From the NCBI RefSeq assembly GCF_001431665.1, contig NZ_LLXV01000021.1:213201-277200 (forward strand): a DNA stretch of 64,000 nucleotides, written 5' to 3'. Shown one piece after another: positions 42,526 through 51,379 of this stretch. The stretch's first letter is position 1, and each line of letters starts with the position of its first letter. The notes under the pieces are model-generated. The model had not been told where the DNA came from, made no database searches, and worked only from the letters and a program-made list of their open reading frames with translations. The translations under genes and the position numbers were made by a program. This DNA is from Stenotrophomonas beteli (GTDB lineage: Bacteria; Pseudomonadota; Gammaproteobacteria; Xanthomonadales; Xanthomonadaceae).

Positions 42526-43524
42526 ATGACCATCACCGAAGACACCCGTCCCGCCCTGGGCCTGCCCCAGATCCAGTCGCTTGCCGCGGCCGACATGGCC
42601 GCCGTCGACGCCCTGATCCGGCGCCGGCTGTCTTCGGACGTCGTGCTGATCAACCAGATCGCCGACCACATCATTTCCGCCGGCGGCAAACGCCTGCGCC
42701 CGATGCTGGTGATGCTGGCCGGCCACGCGGTTGGCCAGGCCGGCCCGGAGCACCACCAGCTGGCGGCGATCATCGAGTTCATCCACACCTCCACCCTGCT
42801 GCACGACGACGTGGTGGACGAATCCAGCCTGCGCCGTGGCCGCAGCACCGCCAACGCGCTGTGGGGCAACGCGCCCAGCGTGCTGGTCGGCGACTTCCTG
42901 TACTCGCGCAGCTTCCAGCTGATGGTCGAGCTGGAGCGCATGCCGGTGATGCAGATCCTGGCCGATGCCACCAACCGCATCGCCGAAGGTGAGGTGCTGC
43001 AGCTGCTGCACGTACACAACCCGGATACCGACGAAGCCGCCTACCTGCGCGTGATCGAGCGCAAGACCGCCGTGCTGTTCGCCGCCGGCACCCGCCTGGG
43101 TGCGCTGGCCAGCGGCGTGGACGAAGCGACCCAGCAGGCCCTGTTCGACTATGGCATGCACCTGGGCTACGCGTTCCAGATCGCCGACGACGTGCTGGAC
43201 TACTCGGCCAACGCCGAGGAGCTGGGCAAGAACCTGGGCGACGACCTCGCCGAGGGCAAGGCCACGCTGCCGCTGATCCACGCGATGGCCCACTCCGACG
43301 ACGCCACCCGCGAGCGCCTGCGCACCATCGTGCAGGACGGCGACGCCTCGGCGATGCCGGAAGTGCTGGCGGCGATCCGTGCCACCGGCGGCCTGGAGTA
43401 CAGCCGCCGCCGTGCCGAGGAATACGCCGAAGCGGCCGAGCGTGCACTGGATGGGCTGGCCGACAATGATGCCGTGGCCGCCCTGCGTGGCCTGGCCCGC
43501 TACGCGGTGCAGCGCTCGCATTGA
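42526..43524 (+). CDS. ispB: Octaprenyl diphosphate synthase
   Basis: A 332-residue trans-isoprenyl diphosphate synthase. Both aspartate-rich motifs are present: LLHDDVVDES (DDVVD, residues 94-98) and QIADDVLDYS (DDVLD, residues 221-225), along with GGKRLRPM near the N-terminus. It builds the long isoprenoid side chain of ubiquinone from farnesyl and isopentenyl diphosphate in the cytoplasm. The residue before the first motif that sets chain length (TSTLLHDD) is small, as in long-chain enzymes. The gene stands alone on the plus strand with a TATAAT -10 box 28 bases before its start. Confidence 0.9.
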   Translation: MTITEDTRPALGLPQIQSLAAADMAAVDALIRRRLSSDVVLINQIADHIISAGGKRLRPMLVMLAGHAVGQAGPEHHQLAAIIEFIHTSTLLHDDVVDESSLRRGRSTANALWGNAPSVLVGDFLYSRSFQLMVELERMPVMQILADATNRIAEGEVLQLLHVHNPDTDEAAYLRVIERKTAVLFAAGTRLGALASGVDEATQQALFDYGMHLGYAFQIADDVLDYSANAEELGKNLGDDLAEGKATLPLIHAMAHSDDATRERLRTIVQDGDASAMPEVLAAIRATGGLEYSRRRAEEYAEAAERALDGLADNDAVAALRGLARYAVQRSH

Positions 43525-43533
43525 TGGCGGAGG

Positions 43534-43640
43534 TGTGCCGACCGTTGGTCGGCACTGAAACATCGGTAGTGCCGGCCGCTGGCCGGCAACCTCATGATGC
43601 TGCGGATGTCACGGGAATGCCGGCCAGCGGCCGGCACTAC
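43534..43640. repeat. SMAG-type repeat cluster, three palindromes
   Basis: A variant palindrome (GTGCCGACCGTTGGTCGGCA core, 43534-43557) is followed by an inverted pair: GTAGTGCCGGCCGCTGGC at 43566 and its complement ending CCGGCACTAC at 43640. It fills most of the gap between convergent ispB and the dienelactone hydrolase gene. Confidence 0.85.
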
Positions 43641-43651
43641 CGCTGCACGAA

Positions 43652-44443
43652 TCAACGTTTCTCGAAGCGTTCCTCGAAGAACTCATCCAGCGCCTTCCAC
43701 GCGCGCTTGGCCGCCCGTTCGTTGTACTGGCACCCCGGCGGGCTGTTGGCATCGCGCTCGGCGAAGCAGTGCACCGCACCGCTGTAGCTGGTGAATTCCC
43801 AGTCGACCCTGGCCGCGTCCATTTCCTTCTGGAAAGCGGCGATGTCCTCAGCGCTCACGCTCTTGTCATCGGCCCCGTTCAGCACCAGCACCGACGGATG
43901 AGTGCCACCCGCCTGCGCCGGCAGCGGTGAACCCAGCCCACCATGCAGGCTGACCACAGCGGCCAGCGGCGCACCGGCACGGGCCAGTTCCAGCACGGTG
44001 GTACCGCCGAAGCAGAAACCGACCGCGCCGATCCGGCTGGCATCCAACGGCGCCTTGCCGGCCTGCGCCTTGAGCACGTTCACCGCCTCCAGCGCGCGTG
44101 CACGCAGCAGCGGCCTGTCATTGCGCAACTTGGTCGCCACCGGCCCGGCCTCGGCATCGGTCTTCGGCCGCACGCCCTTTCCGTAGACATCGGCCACCAG
44201 CACCACGTAGTCATCCCCGGCCAACTGCTTGGCCTTCTCGATGGCCGATGCGTTCACGCCCTTCCAGTTCGGCACCATCACCAGGCCCGGGCGCTTGTCG
44301 TTGTCGCCATCGTCATAGACCAGCACGCCACTGAAGGTCGCGCCCTGGTGCGTCCATTCCACCGGCTGGGTCTTCATCGCCGCCCACGCCGGCATCGCCG
44401 CCAGCCCCAGCATCATCGCCACACCGCATCGCCAACGATTCAT
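43652..44443 (-). CDS. Secreted dienelactone hydrolase-family protein
   Basis: A 263-residue alpha/beta hydrolase with a signal peptide (VAMMLGLAAMPAWA). The DLH triad is visible as Cys144 (VGFCFGGTT), Asp192 (NGADD) and His225 (SGAVHCF). Cytoplasmic relatives open dienelactones in aromatic degradation; secreted ones are often of unknown substrate. The start ATG at 44443 precedes MNRWRCGVAMM. A long inverted repeat lies just upstream, between this gene and the divergent SMI1-like gene. Confidence 0.85.
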   Translation of the reverse strand: MNRWRCGVAMMLGLAAMPAWAAMKTQPVEWTHQGATFSGVLVYDDGDNDKRPGLVMVPNWKGVNASAIEKAKQLAGDDYVVLVADVYGKGVRPKTDAEAGPVATKLRNDRPLLRARALEAVNVLKAQAGKAPLDASRIGAVGFCFGGTTVLELARAGAPLAAVVSLHGGLGSPLPAQAGGTHPSVLVLNGADDKSVSAEDIAAFQKEMDAARVDWEFTSYSGAVHCFAERDANSPPGCQYNERAAKRAWKALDEFFEERFEKR

Positions 44444-44459
44444 GCGCCTGCTCCGCAAG

Positions 44460-44573
44460 AAAAAGGGGACGGAGGGGATTAAGCCGTTTTCGCCCCTCCC
44501 GCGTCGCATTCTGCATTGGCGGCGTGACGCAGGTGTGGTTGGATACGACTTAATCCCCTCCGTCCCCTTTTTT
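44460..44573. repeat. Long inverted repeat with 24-base arms
   Basis: Left arm AAAAAGGGGACGGAGGGG followed by ATTAAG (44460-44483) and right arm CTTAATCCCC followed by TCCGTCCCCTTTTTT (44549-44573). The arms match base for base, and similarity continues inward (GCCGTT / ACGACT) around a 65-base spacer. It fills the divergent gap between the DLH gene and the SMI1-like gene, and both starts lie within 17 bases of it. It is distinct from the SMAG and GGGGTCAG families. Confidence 0.85.
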
Positions 44574-44576
44574 CGC

Positions 44577-45170
44577 ATGAACCTGGTTGACCGCTTTCTG
44601 TCTGGCCTGATCCCGCGCCTGCCTGCCGACGATGCCCCGCAGTGGGCACATGTCCAGGGCGCCAGCGCCGAAGACCTGCAACGGCTGCGTGTGCAGTGGC
44701 CGCTGGTGCCGGACAGCCTGGTGGAGCTGCTATCGCGCGTGGATGGCACCCACTTCCGCGACTACCCCGGCGGCAAGGTCTGCGTGCTGATGCTCGGCTC
44801 GGACGTGGAGGACGGCGGCTACCCGTACTACCTGCGCTCGGTCGCGCAGATCTTCGAAGACCAGCAGCACTGGGACGACAGCATCCGCTCGATCTACGAA
44901 GAATGGCTGGATGACGAGCCGGAGATTCTCGGCGAGGGCATCGACGCCGATCTGCCGATGAACCGCCGCCTGTGCTTCTCGCACTGCATGAATAATGGCG
45001 GCACCTCGATGCTGTATCTGGATTTTGATCCTGCGCCGGGCGGCACCATCGGCCAGGTAGTGCGCTACCTGCACGATCCGGACAGCTACGCGGTGATCGC
45101 GCCGAGCTTCGATGCGTATCTGCAGCAGTTGATTGACGGCGGCTACGCGTTCATCGACGAAGACGAATGA
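44577..45170 (+). CDS. SMI1/KNR4-like protein
   Basis: A 197-residue acidic, soluble protein. The segment PQWAHVQGASAEDLQRLR, then LVPDSLVELLSRVDGTHF, has the look of the SMI1_KNR4 fold, which is often found in bacterial immunity proteins against contact-dependent toxins or as a general binding domain. The later part, SMLYLDFDPAPGGTIGQVVRY, and VIAPSFDAYLQQLIDGGY support it. No toxin gene lies nearby. The start ATG at 44577 lies 4 bases after the inverted repeat; there is no clear ribosome site. Confidence 0.6.
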   Translation: MNLVDRFLSGLIPRLPADDAPQWAHVQGASAEDLQRLRVQWPLVPDSLVELLSRVDGTHFRDYPGGKVCVLMLGSDVEDGGYPYYLRSVAQIFEDQQHWDDSIRSIYEEWLDDEPEILGEGIDADLPMNRRLCFSHCMNNGGTSMLYLDFDPAPGGTIGQVVRYLHDPDSYAVIAPSFDAYLQQLIDGGYAFIDEDE

Positions 45171-45174
45171 AGGC

Positions 45175-45263
45175 AGCCGAGCGTGGGCTCGGCCCTGCAG
45201 TAGATCCACGCCATGCGTGGATGAATGTCTCTCCGTAGGTTGCCGGCCAGCGGCCGGCACTAC
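45175..45263. repeat. SMAG-type repeat cluster, three palindromes
   Basis: Three hairpins in a row: one with GCCGAGC/GCTCGGC arms, one reading GTAGATCCACGCCATGCG (stem ATCCACG/CGTGGAT) and one with the CCGGCC/GGCCGG stem ending in CTAC at 45260-45263. The last one, read on the minus strand, provides the TAG stop of the next gene. Confidence 0.85.
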
Positions 45264-45793
45264 CCGCGATCGATCCAGTACAACGTGCCCGGCTCGAATG
45301 CCAGCAGATCCGACGCCGTCAGGCGCGCTCGCGGCCAGTGGTGCTCCGGCGGCTTCGGCTGCCGGGCACCCAACGAACCGTCATAGTCGCGCACCAGCAG
45401 GCCGATGCGCGCGGCCCCAACCTGCAGCAGCGCGTCGATACGCTGCAGCCACTGGCCGGCGTCGATCAAGGCTTCATCCCGGCGCGCGTCCTGTTCCTGC
45501 TCATGCCGCGCCAACTGCCCGGCCAGCGCACGGGCGATCTTCGCCTCGCTCCAGCCCTTCTTCCGCCAGCGTTCGGCATCGCCCTTCCACGCCTGCTCGG
45601 CATGCGACGAGGCCAGCGCCGTACCGCAATCGCAGTGGGCGGCACTCAACCACGGCTGCCAGCCAGGCCCGACCGCCGCCTGCAGGCTGGGCGAATCCTG
45701 CGCGAACAGGCGCCGTCCGCTGCGGTGGAAGACCGCGGCGGCCGCCTCATGGTCCAGCGTGCTGGGCAGGAACACGGTGATGAAAGTACACAT
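45260..45793 (-). CDS. Hypothetical protein, 177 aa
   Basis: I do not recognise this family. It opens MCTFITVFLPSTLDHEAAAA and contains LSAAHCDCGTALASS, suggesting a Cys pair or metal-binding loop, followed by a helical basic stretch (WRKKGWSEAKIARALAGQLA) and a beta-rich end with RIGLLVRDYDG. No signal peptide or membrane helix is seen. The start at 45793 is chosen over an ATG 11 codons upstream. The stop codon belongs to the adjacent SMAG repeat. Confidence 0.6.
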   Translation of the reverse strand: MCTFITVFLPSTLDHEAAAAVFHRSGRRLFAQDSPSLQAAVGPGWQPWLSAAHCDCGTALASSHAEQAWKGDAERWRKKGWSEAKIARALAGQLARHEQEQDARRDEALIDAGQWLQRIDALLQVGAARIGLLVRDYDGSLGARQPKPPEHHWPRARLTASDLLAFEPGTLYWIDRG

Positions 45794-45827
45794 GCGGGCT
45801 TCTCGATCCATCCTGGAAGGGCCCATG

Positions 45828-45850
45828 GTAGATCCACGCCATGCGTGGAT
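45828..45850 (+). repeat. SMAG-type palindrome, GATCCACGC variant
   Basis: GTAGATCCACGCCATGCGTG, ending GTGGAT, the same variant as at 45200-45222. It lies two bases from a GGGGTCAG palindrome. Confidence 0.85.
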
Positions 45851-45852
45851 GG

Positions 45853-45891
45853 GGGGTCAGAGCCCTTTCCTGCGGAAAGGGATCCGACCCC
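45853..45891. repeat. GGGGTCAG-type palindrome, copy 3
   Basis: A 39-base hairpin with arms GGGGTCAGAGCCCTTTCC and GGAAAGGGATCCGACCCC, slightly imperfect. It lies 11 bases beyond the murD2 stop. Confidence 0.85.
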
Positions 45892-45902
45892 GATCCGGCG
45901 GA

Positions 45903-47312
45903 TCAGGCGATGCCCAATCCCGGGATCGCACTGATGCTGTCCGGATCGAATCCAGCCAGCTCGGCGAAATGACGGCCACGCGCGACGTAGTCCCGGTAGG
46001 CCCCGAAACTCGGCGCACCGGGCGACAGCAGCACGACCCCACCCTGCGCGCCCAGCGCCGCGCGAGCCAACGCCATCGCCTCCGGCAGATCAGCGGCGGC
46101 GTGCAGGCCGAAGCGACCGGCGTCGGCCAGCGGCTGCAGCATCGCGTGGATGCGCGGGCCGTTGCTGCCCATGGTCACGATCTCCACCGGCGGCACATCG
46201 TGCGCCATGTGCTGCATGAAATCGGTCCAGTCCAGGCCACGGTCGTGCCCGCCTACCAGCAGCGCGATGCGCTGGCCAGCGAAGCACTCCAGCGCGGCCA
46301 GGCTGGCGTGCGGCGTGGTGCTGATCGAATCGTTGATGTAGGTCAGGCCATCGGCCACGCCGATGCGCTGCAGGCGGTTGGGCAGCGGGCGGAACTCCTG
46401 CACCGCCGGCGCCAGCGCCACTGCATCCAGCCCCAGTGCTTCCAGTGCGGCCAGCACCGCGCACAGGTTGCCGCGGTTGTGGCGGCCCGGCAACGGCGTG
46501 TTGCGGGTATCGAACACGGCCTGCTCACCGCGGTGCACGACATCGCCGCGCATGTGCCAGCCCTGCGGCTGGCTGAACCAGACCACCTCACTATCGGGCA
46601 GCGACAGCGCGGCCAGGTGCGGATCGGCGGCATTGAGCACGGCGATGCGCGGCGCGGCTTCGGTCACCAGCCGCAGCTTGTCGTCGATGTAACGCTGCTC
46701 GCTGCCGTGCCAGTCCAGATGTTCCGGGAACAGGTTCAGCACCACCGCCACCTGCGGATGGGCGCCACTGCGCGCCACTTCGCCGGTCTGGTAGCTGGAC
46801 AGCTCCACGGCCCAGTACTCGGGCGCGGGGTGCGGGTCCAGCACTTCCAGCAGCGGCAGGCCGATGTTGCCGACCAGGCCGGTGCGATGCCCGGCCGCGC
46901 GCAGCAGGTGCGCAACCAGCGCGGTGGTGGTGCTTTTGCCCTTGGTTCCGGTCACGCACACGGTGTCGTGCACGATGCCATCGGCACCCGCATGCTCGGC
47001 GAACCACAGCGCAGTACCACCGATGAAGGCGGTGCCCTGCCCCGCCGCCGCCAGCGCGATCGGCTGGTAGGGACTGATGCCGGGCGATTTGATCACCACG
47101 TCGAACGCGGCCAGCGCTTCAGCGGAAGGCTCGCCACGCACGTCCAGCACGCCCTGCGTTTCCGCACGCGCGGCCTCGACTTCGGCCGCCGGGCAGAACA
47201 GGCTCAGCGGCAGCGTGGGCAGGCGCTCACGCAGTACCGCAAACGCGGCACGGCCCTCACGCCCCCAGCCCCACAGCGCGACGCGCTTGCCTTCAAGCTG
47301 CGAAATCTTCAC
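45903..47312 (-). CDS. murD2: UDP-N-acetylmuramoyl-L-alanine ligase, MurD2 type (adds L-Glu)
   Basis: A 469-residue Mur ligase. It has the N-terminal nucleotide domain ([17 protein letters not shown]), the ATP loop [18 protein letters not shown], and ligase motifs [19 protein letters not shown] and [11 protein letters not shown]. In Xanthomonas this branch adds L-glutamate, not D-glutamate, to UDP-MurNAc-L-Ala, and a separate epimerase then inverts it. The call to MurD2 rests on the adjacent murL gene, which overlaps its start by 20 bases. It works in the cytoplasm in peptidoglycan precursor synthesis. Confidence 0.87.
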   Translation of the reverse strand: MKISQLEGKRVALWGWGREGRAAFAVLRERLPTLPLSLFCPAAEVEAARAETQGVLDVRGEPSAEALAAFDVVIKSPGISPYQPIALAAAGQGTAFIGGTALWFAEHAGADGIVHDTVCVTGTKGKSTTTALVAHLLRAAGHRTGLVGNIGLPLLEVLDPHPAPEYWAVELSSYQTGEVARSGAHPQVAVVLNLFPEHLDWHGSEQRYIDDKLRLVTEAAPRIAVLNAADPHLAALSLPDSEVVWFSQPQGWHMRGDVVHRGEQAVFDTRNTPLPGRHNRGNLCAVLAALEALGLDAVALAPAVQEFRPLPNRLQRIGVADGLTYINDSISTTPHASLAALECFAGQRIALLVGGHDRGLDWTDFMQHMAHDVPPVEIVTMGSNGPRIHAMLQPLADAGRFGLHAAADLPEAMALARAALGAQGGVVLLSPGAPSFGAYRDYVARGRHFAELAGFDPDSISAIPGLGIA

Positions 47313-48645
47313 GCACCTGTTCCCACAGTCCAGCCGGAATGCGGTGCTCGCCCTGCAGCAGCAGCAGCGGTGCCAGTTCCAGTTCGGCCGCCTCCAACTG
47401 CGGCTGGATCTCGTTGCAGAAGCGCTTCACCAGCACGTCTTCCTTCCACTCCGGGCGCTGCGCCAGGGTCGCCATCGCCGCCCGCGATTCGCGGCCTTCG
47501 CCTACGCACTCGAACGGCTTGTGGTCCTGGAATTCCAGCAGTGCGTCGAAGCCACCGGCCTGCTCTGCATCGTCCAGCAGGTTGCGGCCGAAGATGCGCA
47601 CCAGGCGCGTCTTGGGCATGAACGGAGCCAGCGCCAGGAACACGAAATGGCATTTCGGGCAGACGCCGCACCAGCGGTTCACCGGGCGCTCGCCGAGGAT
47701 GTGGAAGTTGCGGTTGCAGCTGGAGAAATGCGCGTCGTAGAAGTCACTCTTGGCGAACTGGCGGGCCACCGCCAGCTCGGACATCGGGCGCAGCAGCGAG
47801 TAGTACTGCAGGTCCGCCGCCACGTACTTCTGCACATGGCTGCCGAACGCCTGCTCGCAGGCCCAGCCCTTGGACCACTGGTGGTTCACTTCGCCGGTGC
47901 CTGGAATCTGGCTGCCGTAGCTGGCCGAGCGCTCGTTGGAAAACACGACCTGGTCCACGCCGTGCAGCAACGCGGCCAGCACCATGATCGCCGAGTTCAC
48001 CACCGTCACCGGGATATGGCCGTTCCAAGCCCCCTGGCGGTTCAACTCGAACAGTTCCGGTGCCAGCGTGCGGCCCAGGTTCAATGTCGGCAGGCCGGTG
48101 CGCTCGGCGCACGCACGGATCAGCTGCGAGCCACCGATCCAGGTCACGGTCTCGTCCACGCCGGCACGGCGCAGCGCTTCGATGCTGACCAGCGAATCCT
48201 TGCCGCCGCCGATGGCCACCAGCGCGTGCGGCTGCAGGCCCAGCGCCGGCGCCTGCACGGCCTCGCCCTGCACCGGCAACCGGAAGCGGCCGCGCAGGTT
48301 CAGGCCGTTGCGGTAGGCGAATTCGCCCAGGCCATTGAGGTAGATGGTCTCCACCAGCGCGGCGGTATCGGCATCGATGCTGTAGCTGTCGATGCTGACC
48401 GTATCCGGTACTCCGGCCTTGTAGTAGCTGACGCCGGCGATCAGGTGCAGCAGCTGCAGCGCGCGCTGCACCGCTGCCGCACGTGCCTGGTCCAGCACGA
48501 ACGGCGCGCCGGGGACGCTGATGGTCTCCACCATCTCCGGGCCGTCATCGAAGGCGTAGACCAGCCTGGCCACGCCGGTATCCGCGGCAAATTCGCAGCG
48601 GACGAAGCGGAAGCGGGAAACCTGGTGTTTGTCGAAAGCAGTCAT
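47293..48645 (-). CDS. murL: UDP-MurNAc-L-Ala-L-Glu epimerase
   Basis: A 450-residue protein. An ATP-binding loop of the PP-loop type, [15 protein letters not shown], lies near residues 143-157, and a cysteine-rich region, [14 protein letters not shown], near residues 330-343. This is the architecture of MurL from Xanthomonas, which uses ATP and magnesium to epimerise the terminal L-Glu of UDP-MurNAc-L-Ala-L-Glu to D-Glu. With MurD2 it replaces the usual MurD plus glutamate racemase route. It lies between lysAC and murD2 on the same strand and likely belongs to one transcript with them. Confidence 0.87.
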   Translation of the reverse strand: MTAFDKHQVSRFRFVRCEFAADTGVARLVYAFDDGPEMVETISVPGAPFVLDQARAAAVQRALQLLHLIAGVSYYKAGVPDTVSIDSYSIDADTAALVETIYLNGLGEFAYRNGLNLRGRFRLPVQGEAVQAPALGLQPHALVAIGGGKDSLVSIEALRRAGVDETVTWIGGSQLIRACAERTGLPTLNLGRTLAPELFELNRQGAWNGHIPVTVVNSAIMVLAALLHGVDQVVFSNERSASYGSQIPGTGEVNHQWSKGWACEQAFGSHVQKYVAADLQYYSLLRPMSELAVARQFAKSDFYDAHFSSCNRNFHILGERPVNRWCGVCPKCHFVFLALAPFMPKTRLVRIFGRNLLDDAEQAGGFDALLEFQDHKPFECVGEGRESRAAMATLAQRPEWKEDVLVKRFCNEIQPQLEAAELELAPLLLLQGEHRIPAGLWEQVREDFAA

Positions 48646-48721
48646 GGTGTATCCGGTCAGGCACGGGACCGCGCGCTGGCGCGGGGCGTGTCGGTGGGCG
48701 GGTGCAGGGCGCGCAAGGGGA

Positions 48722-51316
48722 TCACTCGATCACGTCCTCGCGCGGCAGCAGCCGCTGGTTGTAGGTGTTGGCCATCACGTAACCGTAGGCGCCGGCATCG
48801 GCGATCAGCATCACGTCGTCCGGCGCGGTGGACACTGGCAGCTTGCGGCGCTTGCCGAACACATCGCTGGATTCGCAGATCGGGCCCACCACATCGAACG
48901 CCGCTTCGGCATAACCGCCCTGGCGGCTGAGGTTCTCGATGTCGTGCCAGGCGTCGTAGAGGGCCGGGCGCATCAGCGCGTTCATGCCGGCATCGAGGCC
49001 CACGCGGCGCACGCCGTCCTTCTCCACCACCTGGGTGGCGTGGGTCAGCAGCACACCGGACTCGGCCACCAGGTAGCGGCCCGGTTCGATCGCCAGGCGG
49101 AACGCCGGGTGCAGCGCCTTGACCTCGGCCAGGCCTTCGGCCCATGCCTCAAGGTCGAACGGCTCGTCCTCGGCGGAATACGGAATCGGCAGGCCGCCGC
49201 CGATGTCGATGGTCTGCACGCTGCCGATGCGGCGCGCGAAACCTGCCAGCTCATCGCACATCAGGCGCCAGTGCTGCGCGGTCTCCACGCCGCTGCCCAG
49301 GTGCGCATGCAGGCCCACCACGCGGGTGCCCAGCTCGGTGGCCGCGCGCACGAACTCGTCCACGCGGGCGATCGGCAGGCCGAACTTGGACTCCTTGCCG
49401 CCGGTGCGGACCTTGGCATGGTGGCCTTCACCACGCCCCAGGTCGACGCGCAGCCACAGTTCGCGGTTGCGGAACAGGTCCGGCCAGCGCTGCAGCGCTT
49501 CGACGTTGTCGACGGTGACGGTCACGCCAAGCGCGAACGCTGCCTCGTATTCGCTGCGCGGGCAGAAACTCGGGGTGAACAGTACGCGCTTGGGCGACAG
49601 TTCCGGCAGGTGCTGGAACACGTGCTTCAGTTCGCCGTGCGACACGCACTCCAGGCCGAAGCCTTCGGCCTCCAGCAGTTGCAGGATGGCCGGGTGGCTG
49701 TTGGCCTTGATCGCGTAGTAGCGCTGGTCGATCGGCTTGATCGCCGCCAGCGCACGGGCACGGGCACGCACCGTCGGCAGGTGATAGACGTAGCGCGGCG
49801 TGCCGGCATCGGCCAGCTGCAGCAGGTGCGCGCGCTGGCCACGCCACCACGGCGTGCCACGCGGGCGCACGCTTCCGGCAATCTCGCGCCAGCGCGGGCC
49901 GAACACCTCGGTCTCCTCCACCGGCATCGCGCCGCTGTCGATCAGCTCGGCATGCAGGATCGGCAGCAGGCCATCGGCATCGGCCTCGTCGATGACGAAG
50001 GTCAGGTTCAGGTCATTGGACGACTGCGAGATCATGTGCACGCGCTCGCGGCCGAAGGTGGCCCACACATCCGACAGCTTGTGCAGCAGGGAGCGCATGC
50101 CCAGGCCCACCAGCGTGATTGCTGCGCACGGCACGATCACCTTGACCTTGCAGATCTGCGACAGGTCGGCAGACAGCGCGGCCAGCACATCGGTGTTGAC
50201 CAGGTTCTCCGACGGGTCCAGCGACACGGTGACGTTGGTCTCGGCCGAACCGATCAGGTCCACCGACAGGCCATGCTTCTTGAACAGGCCGAACACATCG
50301 GCCAGGAAGCCGACCTGCTGCCACATGCCGATGCCTTCCATCGACACCAGCACGATGCCGTTGCGGCGGCTGATCGCCTTCACGCCCGGCACCGGCGCGG
50401 CATTGCCGTCGATGCTGGTGCCCGGCAGTTCCGGGCGTTCGGTATCGAGGATGGCCATCGGCACGCCGGCGTCGCGGCACGGCTTGATCGAGCGCGGGTG
50501 CAGCACCTTGGCACCGGTGGTGGCGATTTCCTGCGCTTCGTAATAGTCCAGGCGGGTCAGCAGGCGGGCGTCGGGCACGTCCTTCGGGTTGGCGCTGAAC
50601 ATGCCCGGCACATCGGTCCAGATTTCCACGCGGCTGGCGCCGAGCAGTGCACCGAAGTACGCCGCCGAGGTATCCGAGCCACCCCGGCCAAGAATGGCCG
50701 TGCTGCCATCGGCGTGGCGGGAAATGAAGCCCTGGGTGATCAGCAGGCGGGTCGGCTGTGCGCGGAAGCGCTGCATCCACTCTGCATCGGCACGCCACTG
50801 GCAGTTCACCGACAGGCGCTGCGACCAGTCGCTCTGGTTGGGCTGCGGCGGCATCGCGTCCAGCCACTGGCGGGCATCCATCCAGCCCATGTCCAGGCCC
50901 GAGGCCCGCAGATAGGCCGCACCCAGCGTGGAGGACAACAGCTCGCCCTGACCCAGCACTTCGGCCTGCCATTCCAGCGGGCGGGTGGCCGCACGCGGGT
51001 CGTCGAGCAGCCCCTGCAGCGCGGCCAGGCGCTCGGCCAGCACCTCGCGGCCCAGGTCCAGCTCGGCCAGGAAGCCCTCATGGCGCTCGACCAGCGCCGC
51101 CATGCGATCGCGGCTGTCCGGCGCACCATCGGCGATGGCGGTCAGTTCATTGGTGACGCCCGACAGTGCCGAAACCACCACCAGCACGCGCGAGCCGGTC
51201 TCTTCCGCGCGTTTTTTCGCCAGCTTCCCGATCGTGTCCCAGCGGTGACGGCGCGACACCGAGGTGCCGCCGAACTTCAGTACGATCCAACGATCGACAA
51301 GGGGGGAAGCTGACAT
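48722..51316 (-). CDS. Bifunctional aspartate kinase / diaminopimelate decarboxylase (LysAC fusion)
   Basis: An 864-residue fusion. Residues 1-290 form an aspartate kinase domain (KFGGTS at 14-19; GRGGSDTSA at 210-218), and ACT regulatory domains follow at about 320-465 (VSMEGIGMWQQVGFLADVF, QSSNDLNLTFVID). Residues 490-864 are a PLP-dependent diaminopimelate decarboxylase (YYAIKANSHP with Lys537, HAHLGSG, DIGGGLPIPY). It covers the first and last steps of lysine synthesis. ACT domains suggest feedback inhibition. The fusion is known in Xanthomonadaceae. The start at 51316 is followed by MSASPLVDRWIVLKFGGTS. Confidence 0.92.
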   Translation of the reverse strand: MSASPLVDRWIVLKFGGTSVSRRHRWDTIGKLAKKRAEETGSRVLVVVSALSGVTNELTAIADGAPDSRDRMAALVERHEGFLAELDLGREVLAERLAALQGLLDDPRAATRPLEWQAEVLGQGELLSSTLGAAYLRASGLDMGWMDARQWLDAMPPQPNQSDWSQRLSVNCQWRADAEWMQRFRAQPTRLLITQGFISRHADGSTAILGRGGSDTSAAYFGALLGASRVEIWTDVPGMFSANPKDVPDARLLTRLDYYEAQEIATTGAKVLHPRSIKPCRDAGVPMAILDTERPELPGTSIDGNAAPVPGVKAISRRNGIVLVSMEGIGMWQQVGFLADVFGLFKKHGLSVDLIGSAETNVTVSLDPSENLVNTDVLAALSADLSQICKVKVIVPCAAITLVGLGMRSLLHKLSDVWATFGRERVHMISQSSNDLNLTFVIDEADADGLLPILHAELIDSGAMPVEETEVFGPRWREIAGSVRPRGTPWWRGQRAHLLQLADAGTPRYVYHLPTVRARARALAAIKPIDQRYYAIKANSHPAILQLLEAEGFGLECVSHGELKHVFQHLPELSPKRVLFTPSFCPRSEYEAAFALGVTVTVDNVEALQRWPDLFRNRELWLRVDLGRGEGHHAKVRTGGKESKFGLPIARVDEFVRAATELGTRVVGLHAHLGSGVETAQHWRLMCDELAGFARRIGSVQTIDIGGGLPIPYSAEDEPFDLEAWAEGLAEVKALHPAFRLAIEPGRYLVAESGVLLTHATQVVEKDGVRRVGLDAGMNALMRPALYDAWHDIENLSRQGGYAEAAFDVVGPICESSDVFGKRRKLPVSTAPDDVMLIADAGAYGYVMANTYNQRLLPREDVIE

Positions 51317-51379
51317 GGATAGACTATGTGTGAAGTGGGGAAGCCGCCCGTGGGGGCGGAACCTTCGATTCTAAGCCCA

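Noticed and set aside
48629..51313. An 894-residue open frame antisense to lysAC
   Set aside because: Low-complexity His/Gln/Arg-rich translation typical of a shadow frame; the minus-strand fusion enzyme is certain.
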